Shown here: piece by piece, positions 36,106 to 48,202 of the stretch
Numbering within the stretch: the stretch's first letter is position 1
How the letters are laid out: each line of letters opens with the position of its first letter
NCBI GenBank assembly: GCA_000507305.1
Contig: DF239117.1
Coordinates: 234,238 to 298,237 of the forward strand
From: Breviolum minutum Mf 1.05b.01
Taxonomy: Eukaryota; Sar; Dinophyceae; Suessiales; Symbiodiniaceae
DNA: 64,000 nucleotides
Reading direction: 5' to 3'
Translations under genes and position numbers: made by a program
Notes under the pieces: model-generated
Told to the model about the DNA's origin: nothing
Database searches by the model: none
The model's input: the letters and a program-made list of their open reading frames with translations, nothing else

Positions 36106-36203
36106 GTGGTGGTTCAAATATGTTTTTTCCTTTTCACCCCTAGTTGGGGACATGATCCAATTTGACGAGCATATTTTTCAAATGGCTTGAAACCACCAAC
36201 TAG
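36104..36203. repeat. Family A inverted-repeat element, copy 4
   Basis: CGGTGGTGGTTCAAATATGT on the left and GAAACCACCAACTAG on the right, with the CATGATCCAATTTGACGAGC core. It begins at the 3' edge of a coding exon and ends in AG. Confidence 0.85.
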
Positions 36204-37340
36204 TTTTCATTTCAACCCAGAATTATTTTAAGGTGGCAGATTCACATCAAATTGTTTTCTGATGTTCACTTCTAGTGGTACTATTCTTTCTGACTGTCCT
36301 ATGTAGTGCAGCTTGAAGTCGGTAATGGTCAAGGTGGTTAGAAGGAAAAACACTTCAAAGGCCTGCATGGTTTTGGGAATCTTCTTACACTGATCTTTGG
36401 TATTTTGGGTACTGAAGGCAAATTCGTGACACGCGCAAGGAAATTGCCCAACGTTGTCACAGATTAAGAGACACTATATATAATGATGTTTAATATATAC
36501 ACAAGACTTGTATAAATGAACAGTTTCACTTTGGATGGCACATATTCATCGCCCCCTTTTTGAATGAACGGGTAGTGATTTGATCAGTGATTTAGTTCCT
36601 TGAAATCTGGTTTTTCTAAGGCGGCGGGCCCCGCCTGCCCCCTACCTTCCTTTTGGGATTTTTTACAGATTGGGTGGTTTTTCCCAATATACATCTATAC
36701 TATACATAATTATTTGGAGCAAGCTAAAAGTGAATCATGTTTTTGTTTGCTGAAGTCAAGTTTTATAACTAAAGTTTCTGAAGCGCAGATACCCCATTTG
36801 GAACCATTTGTGTCCCCCCACGATGGTGGGGCCATCACCACGGCAAGGATCAATTGAAGAGGTGGTTAGAAGCAGCACCAGGAGACGTTGGCTATTAAAC
36901 AGTGTCATCTCAAAAAACACCCTGACTTTGGCAACTGTTTAAGGTTGGTGTTTACTTCTCAACTGTTAGGATTCATCACCATTTGGGAAAAACTCCAACC
37001 ATCGAATGAGCAAATCTAGGCGAAGGGAAAGACTGTGGATTTTGTCCCAGTGTTTCGCGTGGGTTTCCATGGGAGTTACACAGAGATCAGAGAAGGGATT
37101 TGTCAAAGTGGTATTTTGAGAGGTTTGATAAAAAATCAGATAAAGTTCAAGGGGCCAAGAGACCTGCTCCTCAAGATAAGATGATGATATGAAAACCATA
37201 CCCAAGTTGTTGACATATTGATATGTTGGGTGAGAAAATAGAATTGGCAGCTTTCCATTCAGGCACGACCTCTTCCCATCACACATACCTGTGTGCCTCA
37301 CCCAAACGATTCAACAGATCCACATGTCAATGTTTTCTAC
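36204..37340. other. Presumed intron DNA with one weak exon candidate
   Basis: A frame at about 36785-36855 reads EAQIPHLEPFVSPHDGGAIT and could be a terminal exon, since it meets a TGA. Otherwise AT-rich and non-coding. Confidence 0.3.
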
Positions 37341-37438
37341 TAGTAGGTGGTGGTTTCAAATATTTTTAATTTTCACCCCTACCTGGGGAAGTTTCCCAAT
37401 TTGACTGATATTTTTCAGATAGGTTGACCACCAACCAG
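37341..37438. repeat. Family A inverted-repeat element, copy 5
   Basis: CTAGTAGGTGGTGGTTTCAA on the left and GTTGACCACCAACCAG on the right. Confidence 0.75.
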
Positions 37439-37664
37439 TTTCAATTGAAGTAAACTCATTGTGTCACCCAAAAGTCCAATTCTTGCTGCCGTTTATTCGA
37501 GTTGTTTGCAATAAATCATCTTCCCCACCCTGTGATGATTTATACATCTAGACTTGACCATGGAGTAGCAAGTGGTACCATGAGGAGATACCTTGCGTTG
37601 GCCGATGATGCTCGGGTTTGAGGTTTGGGAATTCGGAAAATGTTGGGTTTTTTGGTGGAGATGA

Positions 37665-37761
37665 TACACTCCAGAAAACTAAGATGGAACCTGAAAATGT
37701 CTCCTTTCTAAGTAAGAGCAAATACATCTACAAATTTCATCAAAGTTTCCGGGGGGTGTCC
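37665..37761. repeat. Family D inverted-repeat element, copy 5 (diverged)
   Basis: ATACACTCCAGAAAACTAAG on the left and CAAAGTTTCCGGGGGGTGTC on the right, with the GGAACCTGAAAATG core. Confidence 0.6.
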
Positions 37762-38344
37762 ATGTTAAGTAAACTTAGGGGTTGCATGACTGTGGAAATT
37801 TCCCGGAAAGACGACCAGTCGTGTATTGTTACATGACGTATGAAAAATAGACAATTTGGGGGAGAAATGATGTCCTTGTTGGATTCTTTGGGGGTGCAAG
37901 ATAGCTCAAAGCATCGCGGTTTCATTCCTGACCTTGTTCCGTTTGTCTAGCTTTATCATCACGGAATGCGGGTGACAACACAAGAGTTTGAGCAATAAAT
38001 ATATACTTTTTGGCGAAATGAGGAGATGTTGATTCGAAAAATCAATTCATCCACTGGTATTTTTGCCTTTGAAAACGGTAATACCTGAAATGGATTGAAA
38101 TGGTACATACTAACCCCTCAAATGCATCCATACCATCAAGCAAGCTCAACTGTATCCTCTCAGGATCCGAACTAAAAAATGTGTCAAATCGAAACCAGAA
38201 TTGCCGGAACCTGACGGAACTGACCCCTGGTGGTTTTTTGGATGTTTGGGGCTTGTTCCAGTAGCCATCCTAAAAAGAATGGGAAAAGATGTGATATCCA
38301 GCCCATAGGCCCCCATAGGAATGAAATATATATATGTATATATC

Positions 38345-38454
38345 TTGATGGTGGTAACTCAAATATTTTTTGGAATTCTCACCCCGAAACCATGGGGATT
38401 CATGATCCAATTTGACGAGCATATTTTTTCAATTGGGTTGAAACCACCACCTAG
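38345..38454. repeat. Family A inverted-repeat element, copy 6
   Basis: TTGATGGTGGTAACTCAAAT on the left and TGAAACCACCACCTAG on the right, with the CATGATCCAATTTGACGAGC core shared exactly with copy 4. Confidence 0.85.
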
Positions 38455-39628
38455 TATATTACATGTTGTATTACTTACTTTGCTGCTGTTTGCTTATTTC
38501 TATTCTGCATATTGGTGCTGTCTACCGATTTATATTCTGTTTGCGGCTTCTGCGTCGAGCAACCAAGCAGGTTTCGGGTTTCTTCTCCAGATGAGGTCGA
38601 TATAGCTTAATAAAAACAGTTTGGAGGGACTATTGAATAAAGAATGAATTATAGAACATTCAATTAAATTCACCTCCCCTGTTCACTAGCTTAATTTCAA
38701 CCACTCTTCATGTTATTTTGTGATTTTTGGTTCAAAACTTCAAGTTGGCAAAGGTGAGACAGGTTTAATCATGACACTGAATTTGCATCAGCTGTTGGCA
38801 GGTGATCGTGGAGAAACTGACGATTATGGCTACCAAGGACGTAACATGATACTGGGTAGGAAGAGAAGTGAGCTTTAACCAAATTTTTGGCTATCTTGTT
38901 CATACATTGTGGGAATGATTATATTAATAGACCTTACCCAGTTTTATGGGGGTTGAAAGAAAATAATTCATTATAAGGGAACCAACCAGTAGATTAGAAT
39001 GTCATAAGGTTTTTGTTGCCATTGCTTTCAAGTGGGGAAGTCACAGGCAAACAAAATCTGTTTCATCACCGTGGTTGCAAGCAGCATGTGCGAGGTGAGA
39101 GGTAGAATATACACTGCTGAAAATCAACAATGGGAACCGTACCCGAAAATGATTATATATTTCCAAGTTCGGAATTCGGTTTCTTGCAGGAGTCCATGTT
39201 CAGGTTCCACTTCAATTTTCAGATATGTTCAGGTGTGTAAGTGTATGATTCACATTTTTGGCAAACCATTGTGTAAACCACTCAACGGTGCGCAAACCGT
39301 GAGAAAACTCGGCTTAAGTTGAATGATACCTAAAAGCCCAAGTGTGGGGAAATCTGGACCGAATCGCAGAAAAACTCTCATTCATACGACTGATCATTGA
39401 TGATGTCTCCGTGTCGTCAGTTCATGTCGATTCCCCATCCCCAAAGTGAGCTTTAAGGTAAGCATTCAAAACTACAGTTGATAGTGGCTATGCTGCTGAC
39501 GTTTTTTTCTTTTCTAGGAACTCTTTCAGAAAAACCACGAATCCTTTTTTTGGTTCCAGGGAACATCTCGAATTTTTTCAGCCGACTAGTTAAGTCTCAC
39601 CAGCGCAACCACCACCGCTGTCCCCCAG
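38455..39628. other. No supported gene
   Basis: AT-rich presumed intron or intergenic DNA. The plus frame at 39032-39319 is open for 96 codons but shows no motif. Confidence 0.3.
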
Positions 39629-39696
39629 GAGTTGCGTAAATCCTACAGCCAGTTCCAACTGGGCATCTCCTTTTGTGGGCGGGATCTCAAATCCAG
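39629..39696 (+). CDS. Putative exon, unknown product
   Basis: CCCCCAG acceptor, then ELRKSYSQFQLGISFCGRDL to AG|GTGCGG. The composition and both splice sites are good. A long minus-strand frame overlaps it (39590-40093). The plus-strand reading agrees better with the splice signals here. Confidence 0.5.
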
Positions 39697-39879
39697 GTGC
39701 GGGTCCACGGGATGAATGGAAGGTCTGGTGGGTCCGGATGGGGCCATGCAGTGTTGATGTGAATTTAGATATATAAACTGTTGAGGTTGAAATGCAAACC
39801 TGTGGTGATTTGTCAAAGTTACAGGGGTAAAAATCACGGTTTATCACCCTGCCATACCCTACCCAAGTGATCCCAGAGG

Positions 39880-40093
39880 GGGAACTAGGTTGCCAGGGAG
39901 ATGTGTATTTCCGTAACATCACTGGATAGTTGAAGAACACCTCAATCAAAGACAAGTGTTCGCTCCACGCACATCCAATCTCATCATTTCCACCATTGCT
40001 TTCACCATACATCACCCTTTCAACTGATTCATAGCCCGGCTTGCCCTTTCGAAAAACCAGCTTGAAGGCAGTCAGCAATTCATATACATTCAC
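39880..40093 (-). CDS. Possible minus-strand exon, unknown product
   Basis: The minus frame reads AFKLVFRKGKPGYESVERVM, then YGESNGGNDEIGCAWSEHLS and LIEVFFNYPVMLRKY, without a stop. Protein-like composition, but no partner exons on this strand nearby. Could be a nested gene or chance. Confidence 0.35.
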
Positions 40094-40848
40094 GACAATT
40101 CATGACTACGCAGTACGTTCTTAACGACAGATCGTTGGTAGTTGTCACATCAATGGCAAAAAATGAGAGCCATGTCTTCAGCCTCTTTTTTGAAGCTGGT
40201 TGGTTCAATCACCAAATACCTGCCGGGTCAAGTGCCAACCAGCAGACCTTGAAACTCCCAAAGAGAGATGCCACTCGTACCATGTCGTAACCCCTATGTT
40301 TTGGGGATTTATGGACTGATTGAAACCAACTGAAGAAGGAGACATGAGTTTTTGAGCTTCCGTTTGTGCGATTCATCCATGGCATTGGATAATTCAAAGT
40401 GGAAGTTTTCACAGCGGCCTATCGAGCTCACCAAGAAAATACAAGCAGGTTCTAGGGCAACCTCCTCCAACAACTGCGTTGATGAACATATTCTATTGTT
40501 AATATAGCTATGATTCTTGTGATGATCATGATTTACCATGATCTTCATTGTGAATGCAAATGATTCTGATTGTTCAAATTGCCTTGATTATCATATATTA
40601 TATACATACCATTGCTAATCTCCCCGGATGAGTTACAACATCATGCAATTTGAATCCAAGTCCTTTTAGGCGTGTTCCCTGGCGAATGGGCTTGATGTGC
40701 TTGTCGAAGCCCAGTACAATGGAACGCAGCTCAGTGGGCGGTGGACAACAGATTTATAGTTTAATTGGCATTGCTTTTTGGGTTGGTTCAAAGTCAAGAA
40801 AAATATGTTGGTTTTTTCCCGAAAAATGATTGAAGAATTCCACAGAAA

Positions 40849-40955
40849 TATGGATGTTTTCAAAAATAGTGGTTTCCCCCAAATCCATTTTAATAGGGTG
40901 TTCCATTATAAACCATCCATTTTAGGGTACCCCTAATTTTTGGAAACACGCATAT
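40849..40955. repeat. Family C inverted-repeat element, copy 3
   Basis: GGATGTTTTCAAAAATAGTG on the left and CCCTAATTTTTGGAAACACG on the right, with TTCCATTATAAACCATCCAT in the middle. Confidence 0.85.
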
Positions 40956-42887
40956 TGTTATGCTTGGCAATTATTGATATCTTATGTTATGAAATATCGT
41001 GAAGTCTCAAGATTTCGTATGTCTTGTCTTTCTTCAAACAAATTTTTGCACCTAATGTGGCTGGAAAGCACCAAGGAAATGCAGCCCAAGTGGCATGTTA
41101 TCTTTGCAATTGTCAAGAGCTAAGTGGGTCGTGATGAATCGCGGTTGTGAATTGCCATTGTCTTCTCCTTACATCTCTTTTTAGGCCAAGTTGATTTTGT
41201 TCCAATTCTTCTTTTTTCAGGATCATGTCCTAAAATCATGGTGGTGGGATCCCTACTTGTCGGAAACAGGTCATCTTTGCGATATATATATATAAATATT
41301 TTTTATATATATATTTACATCTACACACGCACATACAGTCGTAAAGAGCCTCAAGTATGTATCTCCATACATATCTATAAATGTATTTATACAAAAGCAA
41401 AGGTATATATCCCCTGTTTAAACCAAACAAATCTCCGGATGCACTTGAGGATGGGCCAGACGGTTTGACGTCCAGAGAATTGTCCAAAAATCTCAGCAAC
41501 AGGGTGAGAAGAGGGTCCAGCCTGGGTTGCATACCTTGACCGGTTAGATTTTCTGAATCATTACACGGTATGGCATCACCAGGTAGGAATGAAATGAATT
41601 GAGCCATTTAAAAAACAAAAGCAATGATTGAAAGTCTTATGATTGACAGTATACTTGAAGAGGTGTTGCCATTGGCATGTTTTTTTCCCCTCCGATGATT
41701 AGGGCCTCCTTTTGAACAGCTTATTGAAGGGAGCAGTTGGGATGGTTTGCAATTTCGAACACTACTCATGTGATACTTCATGTGTGACTACGATTTTTCG
41801 GGGGGTTCATCTCCTCATACCGTACTAAGCAGCTCAAAGGGTCCTACTTCATGATTCAGAGCAAGTGGCCACGGCCCAGGAGGGTTTGATAGGGGAATAG
41901 TCATCCTACCTTTGATACTTGATACCTATTCGTAAACGATAAGGAATCTTGCAACCAAATACCTCCATGTAAACCACATGAGCTCGTACAGACCATGTAT
42001 AATGTTTGGTACTGCTTGTTTCAGCCTTGTTTCACCTGTTTGGTAACACTGCTCATGTGGCTACGGGTAGACGGGTTGAGACTGCCAACCATGGGTTTGT
42101 TTAGGAGGCGATAGGTGATAGGTGTTTCACGAGATTCATTTTTTCACCATGAAACAGATCCACTTTGGAAAGGACACCCAACTTGACAAAGCGCTTGTAA
42201 AAGCTTGACTTGCGCCTTGATTCGCCTGCTCTTTTGAAACTTGCAATTGCTTGTAAAAAACCCTCTTCGACACATGTCAAGCCATGGTGTCAAATGCTGT
42301 ACGTCCCTTGTTTTTGTATCTCTCTTTGTTTGGAGGGTGTAAAGTACTGTACTTCGGTCTGCAAACGCCAAAGTTTGATTGCCTCAAACTCTGAAACATT
42401 TCCAGCGAAACAGATTCTTATTTGGAGATCGGATGTGTTTTTCAAAACGGTTCATTTACTTACAGCATCATGGAATTTTAAGGGTACCCCCAATGCCAAC
42501 CTTTCCCCCCCTTCCCCGCATGAAATAAGGCCTTACTAAGGGAGTATGAACAACTATCGTCCCTTAAAGATGGCCTTAGCATCCTTAGGGGGTCCCCTTA
42601 AATTTCCATGACAGTACTTTCATGTACTTTCTTATTTTTCCTCAAACTCGACTATTTCGAATCCAACTCCTCCAAACCCCCCAAACTCGAATCTATTGAT
42701 GAAACGACAAAAAACGAAACCTCCCAGGTCCTTGGCCTTATCGGAGACTCCCGAGCCTCCACCAAGTCATCGTTTGCGCTTCATCCTTTATGGTATTCGT
42801 GCTGGAAGCACCGGAGGAAACCTCTGTTTTGCAGTCGTTGGAAACCCCTTACCGTTGTTGGAAGTAAGGGTTAGAAAATGTTAGAAA
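40956..42887. other. No supported gene
   Basis: TA-rich microsatellite at about 41280-41320. Frames at 42608-42884 are open and the DNA is C-rich (for example, CRSWKHRRKP-type reading), but nothing is recognisable. Confidence 0.3.
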
Positions 42888-43004
42888 CCCCCCGAAGATT
42901 AACAGCTGGAACCTGAAAATGATGTTTTGGAAGATGAGTTTCCGAACTTCTAGGGGGCCTGTATTCTCTCAGGTGAACCAGCCGTTAAATCTTCTGGGGT
43001 GTAA
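42888..43004. repeat. Family D inverted-repeat element, copy 6
   Basis: CCCCCGAAGATTAACAGCTG on the left and CAGCCGTTAAATCTTCTGGG on the right. Confidence 0.75.
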
Positions 43005-43017
43005 CTGGCCTTATTAA

Positions 43018-43101
43018 ATGGGCAACTTCAGATATGACCCTACTTATTGGGGGCCCCAAAACTCCACCCCTCTATAACTGGTGGAGTTATGTGGGCCCAT
43101 A
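43018..43101. repeat. Family F element, copy 1 (GGGCCC palindrome type)
   Basis: Contains CCTACTTATTGGGGGCCCCA and ends TGTGGGCCCATAC. Related to the clearer copy at 47273-47395. Confidence 0.5.
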
Positions 43102-43552
43102 CTTGTATCGTTATGTTTGAAGGAAGTGGAGGTACCTATCGATTTTGGAGGTTTGGATCACCCACCCACAACTGTTGCGCAAAATTCAAAGAAACTGAAA
43201 ATGAAATTTTCATGACTCACCACTCCCGAAACACCACTCCCGAAAGTGGTGGATGAAAAAACCAAGTGATCTGAAGCCTTTTTTGGTGGGGATGCCTGAC
43301 TCAAACTGATTGCAAATCCATGTGTGCTGGGGTCGTCCAAACTCCCATTACCATGTAACAGGGGATGGTCATCAACCCAATAGTAGGGTTTACTATACCC
43401 ATTATAAGGATTCCCTATTAAAGGTGGGGCCCGACCATCCCCAATATAGGGAGATGAACCAAGAACCAAGGGGTAAGAGGATTCTACCTTGGGTACATCT
43501 AAAAGAAACAGCTAGTCATTGACCTTTCTTTTGTTGCTCCTGGTTGGTAGAT

Positions 43553-43664
43553 CTAGGTGGTGGTAACTCAAATATTTTGAATGTTCACCCCGAAAATTGG
43601 GGAAGATGAACCAATTTTGACTACTGTAATACTTTTCAAATGGGTTGGTTCAACCACCAACGAG
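43553..43664. repeat. Family A inverted-repeat element, copy 7
   Basis: CTAGGTGGTGGTAACTCAAA on the left and TTGGTTCAACCACCAACGAG on the right. Its left end has the complete CTAG|GTGGTGG form. Confidence 0.85.
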
Positions 43665-44036
43665 TTTCGAAGTTTTGACAGCCGTGGAGTGGAGTTCCCC
43701 CACTTTTGTGAGGCACCTGAGAAACCTGTGACTGTAGGAAAACCCGAGTGAGGCTTGCAGCTATGAGGTCTCTTACATCAACCTCACAGAATTGGATTTG
43801 GTTCTTTTAGAGCACAACAAATCACAAATCAAACGGTAGTAAGGTGATTTGAGAAACAAACCCTAGATTGGCAGATACATTTGAAAGGGGGCAGATACAT
43901 CTTAAAGGGAGATAATAAAAAAAAAGTGCATTTTTGGTTTCGCCATCAATCAAGAGTGGATCACCATTGCTGGATGAACATATGCTGGTGTTTCCTGGGA
44001 CTACGTACCGTACCCTTGTTTCCCAGGCCAGTTTGC

Positions 44037-44162
44037 CGATTGAGTACCCAGTCTGAAGCAAACCGGGTTCCATTCATGCCCTTCTGCCAGGAGTACAAGA
44101 AGAAGTACGGGAGTGTGGACCCTGGCCGTTCTGACAACACAAGTGTGTTTGCAAAAACTGAA
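44037..44162 (+). CDS. Putative exon, unknown product
   Basis: TTTCCCAG acceptor, then LSTQSEANRVPFMPFCQEYK, KKYGSVDPGRSDNTSVFAKT and a GTGATT donor. Highly protein-like and GC-richer than the flanks. A frame 230 bases downstream (GLAVASCVLAMICFLAVFVT, about 44408-44470) could encode a membrane helix of the same protein. No family recognised. Confidence 0.55.
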
Positions 44163-46456
44163 GTGATTTATAGATGTGCGGCTTAGATTTCGAACAGGAA
44201 GAAATACTGTATTGCCTCTCAATACAGATAGTCAGACAGTCATATCGCATGGACTTTCGATTAAAAAATGAGATCTTTCTCTTGGTTTCAGAACAATTTA
44301 CTCGAAAATCCATGGGGAAAACCCAAGAGATTTGCCAAATCCCGTCAAATTCGTCATACCCTGAAAACCACCCGGCCTCGCCACCTGTCTTTTGCAACCC
44401 ATCACTAGGCTTGGCTGTTGCGAGCTGTGTGCTGGCTATGATCTGTTTCTTGGCGGTTTTTGTTACACCAGTTATCGCTCAAGTTTAAAGGAGCTCAAAG
44501 GTTATGCCTCAAACAGAGTAAGGAATTTGTAGTCCTTTCTTAATGCTTATTCAGATGAAATAGACTAAGGGAATGTCAGATTGCGCAATGTATGGAAGAT
44601 ATTCAACAAATTGGAAAGATGACACTATTGGCGACAAGTTGATTAGATGACGCAAGATACAAAGATGATGTTGGGATGGCAAATCAGTTCAGATCTTCAA
44701 CTGAATACCCGAGTGGATCATGTATTCCTGGGAGTCAGGCAATAGCAACTGCTTACCAATCTCCAACGTCAACATGATGACATTCCGAAAACACCAACTT
44801 AAAAATGCCCTTTGATTTGGCATTGCACAAGTTGGCCAAGAAAATGAAGATCCAAACAAAATGGCATTGGACGTCCGGTGATGGAATAGTATGTAACAGT
44901 TCTGCCTTGCAAGCAGCCTTTGTTTTGTGAGGCCAAGTTCTGATTTGCGGCCTTCCGATCCGAGGGTTGAGGGAACCAAGCAGGGTGGGGAAAGGACCAA
45001 ACAGGTGGGTTTGAGTCCCAAGAGAAAAAACAAGGAATGGTGGATGAGAAGAGTGATAACTTTTGTGGGGGATTGTTTGTTGCGATTGTTGAGGTATGGA
45101 AAGTTAATTTTGGTGTGAAGTTTCTGTGTAATCAATCACCTGACCTCAAATAATCTATGCTGAGTAACTGCCAAGACCTAATGGTATATGATGTTCATAA
45201 TATCTTTTCATGCCAGTAGTCTTCCTTGGAATCGTTGCTATTTCTTGGGAACCACTAGATGTTCACTCCAATCATACCATCAAACAATGTTAAGAAGGCT
45301 GCCTTGGCAACCCACCCCAAGATGCTTTGGTCGATCAAGCTGTAGCGAGTAGTACAAAGATGGTTGGTTGGAACAAAAAAAACATGGACACCAAAAACCG
45401 GGTATGTACCTCTTCCAATTGAAAGGGAGACGCCTCAAACAAACCGTCATTCTTTTGGATCCACTCGTTCAATTTCCAGCAAATCAGACATAGAAATTCA
45501 CGAGTTCTGGCAAGTTCACTGTGCCACTGAACTCCGAGCATTTTCAGTAGCCTTTTCTCCCAGTCAAAATGCTGTTGGAAGAATGAGTTCAACCTCTTTT
45601 CCTGTGGTGCGGTTTAACGAATCATGATATTTTTCTGCCCAAAATGCGTGTTGCTGATTTTGTTCTATATTTTTGTTCACATCTTCAGAAATGGGAGTTT
45701 CATCTCGAGTTTTTCTGTGGGGGAATGCCCTTTGCTTGGTGAGCACCTAGGCGCAACGCATCATTGAAGTATCTGCTACAGAGGCGTTTGAAGTTTTAAA
45801 CTGCAGCTGTGCTGGGGCTACAGCTGGGCATATAGGGTGATGAGTTCCTGTTTTCGGGTGGAAAAATTCATCTTCACCCGGACCAAACGGGAGAATGCTA
45901 GGTTTTTTATCCCGAAAAAGATGGCTGAAAAAAACTCCGTTGAATGCGGAAAGTTCGTTCCAAAAAAAGACAAAAGGTGTTGTTTTTCTGGAACAAAAAA
46001 AGGTATCAGGTCTCAATGGTTCAATTTACAATCTGGCTTTATATGAGATTCATATGTTCTTATGTCATGATGTAACTCTTTTTAGATCTTCCAGTTATTC
46101 ACTTCGGATTCATTGAAGTCCCATCGTTCATTTCGACCCAGCTAGACCCAAACGGTGTACGGGTTTTGAAGTTAAATGTCTATCTAGAAGGCTTCAAGAA
46201 AGAAAGGCCCTTGGATCCAGATCTATGAAAAATCATACCCTTTGGTGTATAAGTTTTCATAGTTTTTAATTCACTTGTAAGTTGACAACTTCAGGAATTT
46301 GTCAAATCATGTCCTTTATGGTACTTTAAGCTTTCTATTACATGGTCCATGGGCTTTTCGGAAGTTCGGAAATGCAAAATCATCTCATTTTAGCTTGGAG
46401 AATCAAATTCGAGCCAATGCTGTTGGTTCTCCATGGGCACTACCAAAAATGGTAGA
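44163..46456. other. Unassigned, with weak exon candidates
   Basis: A plus frame at 44930-45115 reads RPSSDLRPSDPRVEGTKQGG and continues basic to KNKEWWMRRV. It may be an exon, but its splice sites are unclear. The rest is AT-rich. Confidence 0.3.
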
Positions 46457-46554
46457 CTAGGTGGTGGTTTGAAACATTTTTTATGTTCACCCCCACCTGG
46501 GAAAATGATCCAATTTGACTAATATTTTTCAACTGGGTGGAAACTACCAACCAG
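46457..46554. repeat. Family A inverted-repeat element, copy 8
   Basis: CTAGGTGGTGGTTTGAAACA on the left and GTGGAAACTACCAACCAG on the right. First of three family A copies in 360 bases. Confidence 0.85.
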
Positions 46555-46574
46555 TAGAGTATGCAAACCTGGGG

Positions 46575-46688
46575 AAAGTGGTTAAACTGTTTCGAATATG
46601 TTTGTTTTTATTTTCACCCTGAAATTTGGGGAAATGATTCCGGACTTGACGAACATATTTTTTTCAACTGGGTTGGTTCAACCACCGA
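46575..46688. repeat. Family A element, copy 9 (diverged)
   Basis: Retains CGAATATGTTTGTTTTTATT, the GGGGAAATGATTC core and GGTTGGTTCAACCACCGAGT. The left arm is degraded. Confidence 0.65.
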
Positions 46689-46734
46689 GTATGAAACCTG
46701 TTTTTGAGTGCTGAATTCAACAATTCTTTTTGTT

Positions 46735-46813
46735 CCCTGCAACAATTCAAATACATGTTGCAAAATGGGTCCAATTTGACGCATAGTTTTCGAAACTGGT
46801 CATTCAACCAATG
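46735..46813. repeat. Family A element, copy 10 (remnant)
   Basis: Only the ATTCAAATACATGTTGCAAA, GGGTCCAATTTGACGCATAG and CATTCAACCAATGTGG parts remain. Confidence 0.45.
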
Positions 46814-47165
46814 TGGTGAAACACTATTTTAGGTTTTTTCACAAAAAAAAGGACCATGGTCCATGGTCGCTGAGTCGCCATTTTCAACATAACAAGTGAA
46901 AAACATGACTTCAGATCTGTGGACTTTTATTGCTCGTGGACCCTGTTGGACGCAGCACACAGCCAGTGTTGAAAAATTCAAGGGATCAAAGGATTTTCCG
47001 GTAAACAACTAGTATAAAGACATCAATTTGTTCGAATGGGGTGATGACATTATTGAGATTAAAGGGAGGATCAAAAAGAATTCATTGAAAGTGTTGGCCA
47101 GTTTTGAGTGATTTCCCAGAAAAAAAATGTGCAGTGTTTAGGTTGGGGGAATGATAACGGTTGGT

Positions 47166-47270
47166 CCCCCTAAAATTGAACACCTGGAACTTCAAAATGA
47201 TCCTTTTTCAAGTTCGAAATCTCCAGGGGTTGATTTTTAGGTTCCATCTTCAAAACTTCGGAGTGCTGCA
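47166..47270. repeat. Family D element, copy 7 (diverged)
   Basis: CCCCCTAAAATTGAACACCT on the left, TAGGTTCCATCTTCAAAACT on the right. Confidence 0.5.
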
Positions 47271-47272
47271 AG

Positions 47273-47395
47273 ATGGGCCCCTACTATATAGTTATACTGT
47301 AAACTTGGGTTATAACCCCTATAAATGGCCTTATTAACCCTACTTTTGGGGGTGAAAAAACCCCATTTATAACGGGTAGAGGGGGCCCATCTTGG
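47273..47395. repeat. Family F element, copy 2
   Basis: AGATGGGCCCCTACTATATA on the left and GGGTAGAGGGGGCCCATCTT on the right, with inner GGGTTATAACCCCTATAAAT and CCCCATTTATAACGGG arms. Almost entirely self-complementary. Lies about 60 bases before a coding exon. Confidence 0.75.
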
Positions 47396-47452
47396 AGAAT
47401 TTTCCCTCCTGTTCCACAAGCCCATCATCCACCAAGAAAACACCTGCACCAG

Positions 47453-47562
47453 GCGGAGTTAGCTGCTGGTGCTCTCAGTCCCGCCTTGCGTGCGACCCTG
47501 CAGCTGTCTACGAAACGGGTTCGGGACCTTGGTCTTTGTTGGGAATTTGTCATGAAATCTGG
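47453..47562 (+). CDS. Putative exon, unknown product
   Basis: GCACCAG acceptor, then AELAAGALSPALRATLQLST, KRVRDLGLCWEFVMKS and a GTCGAA donor. It is strongly GC-rich against its flanks and helical in character. No family recognised. Confidence 0.55.
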
Positions 47563-47785
47563 TCGAATTATAGCGACCTCACACGAGTTTTCACCCCAAA
47601 TGGTAGGTTTAGTAAGGGAAATCCCCTTATTTCAGGAAAATCCAATCTCAGTGTCTCACAGAGGCGCATCACTGGGAAGGTTGGTGAAATATTATAATTT
47701 GGCCAGATGTAATCTGCTAAGCTTGTGAGATGGGAATTTTAGATGAGCCACGAAAAAAAAAACTTATTACTTTCCATTGAATCCT

Positions 47786-47880
47786 GGTTGGTTAATAGGG
47801 ATCCTTATAATGGTTTATTATAATCCCTATATACCTGGGTAATATTACCCCCTATATAACCCAACCAACCAGGGTTTTTT
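47786..47880. repeat. Palindromic element with CCTGGTTGGTTAATAGGG ends
   Basis: CCTGGTTGGTTAATAGGGAT on the left and TATATAACCCAACCAACCAG on the right. The inner part (CCTTATAATGGTTTATTATA) is again palindromic. A single copy in this window. Confidence 0.75.
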
Positions 47881-48202
47881 CATTGCTCAGATGACTTTTT
47901 GTGTTTATTAAAAAATCGATCCTTCAAGTTGGTGATGAAGACCACCTTTCACCAATTTGGTGTGAGATGTTTGTTGATATTAGGTGGTGTCATTTCCATT
48001 TGGCAGTGTATACTATATACTGTGTTGTACCTGATCTTGAAGTAATTTTAAACCGGAGGTGTATCCTTTATGTTTGATATATCATTGCATAAGGAGGCTT
48101 TTATCCCTTGGATTGCTTTCAAGACCTTGCAAGTGGAAGAGTAGGTGACATGATTCGACCAGAACACTGCACAGTGGATGGGTGTTTGATGTGTTTGTGC
48201 TT

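Noticed and set aside
39590..40093. A single 167-codon minus-strand gene
   Set aside because: Its 3' part overlaps a plus-strand exon with better splice sites (39629-39696). Only the 5' part is kept as a low-confidence exon.
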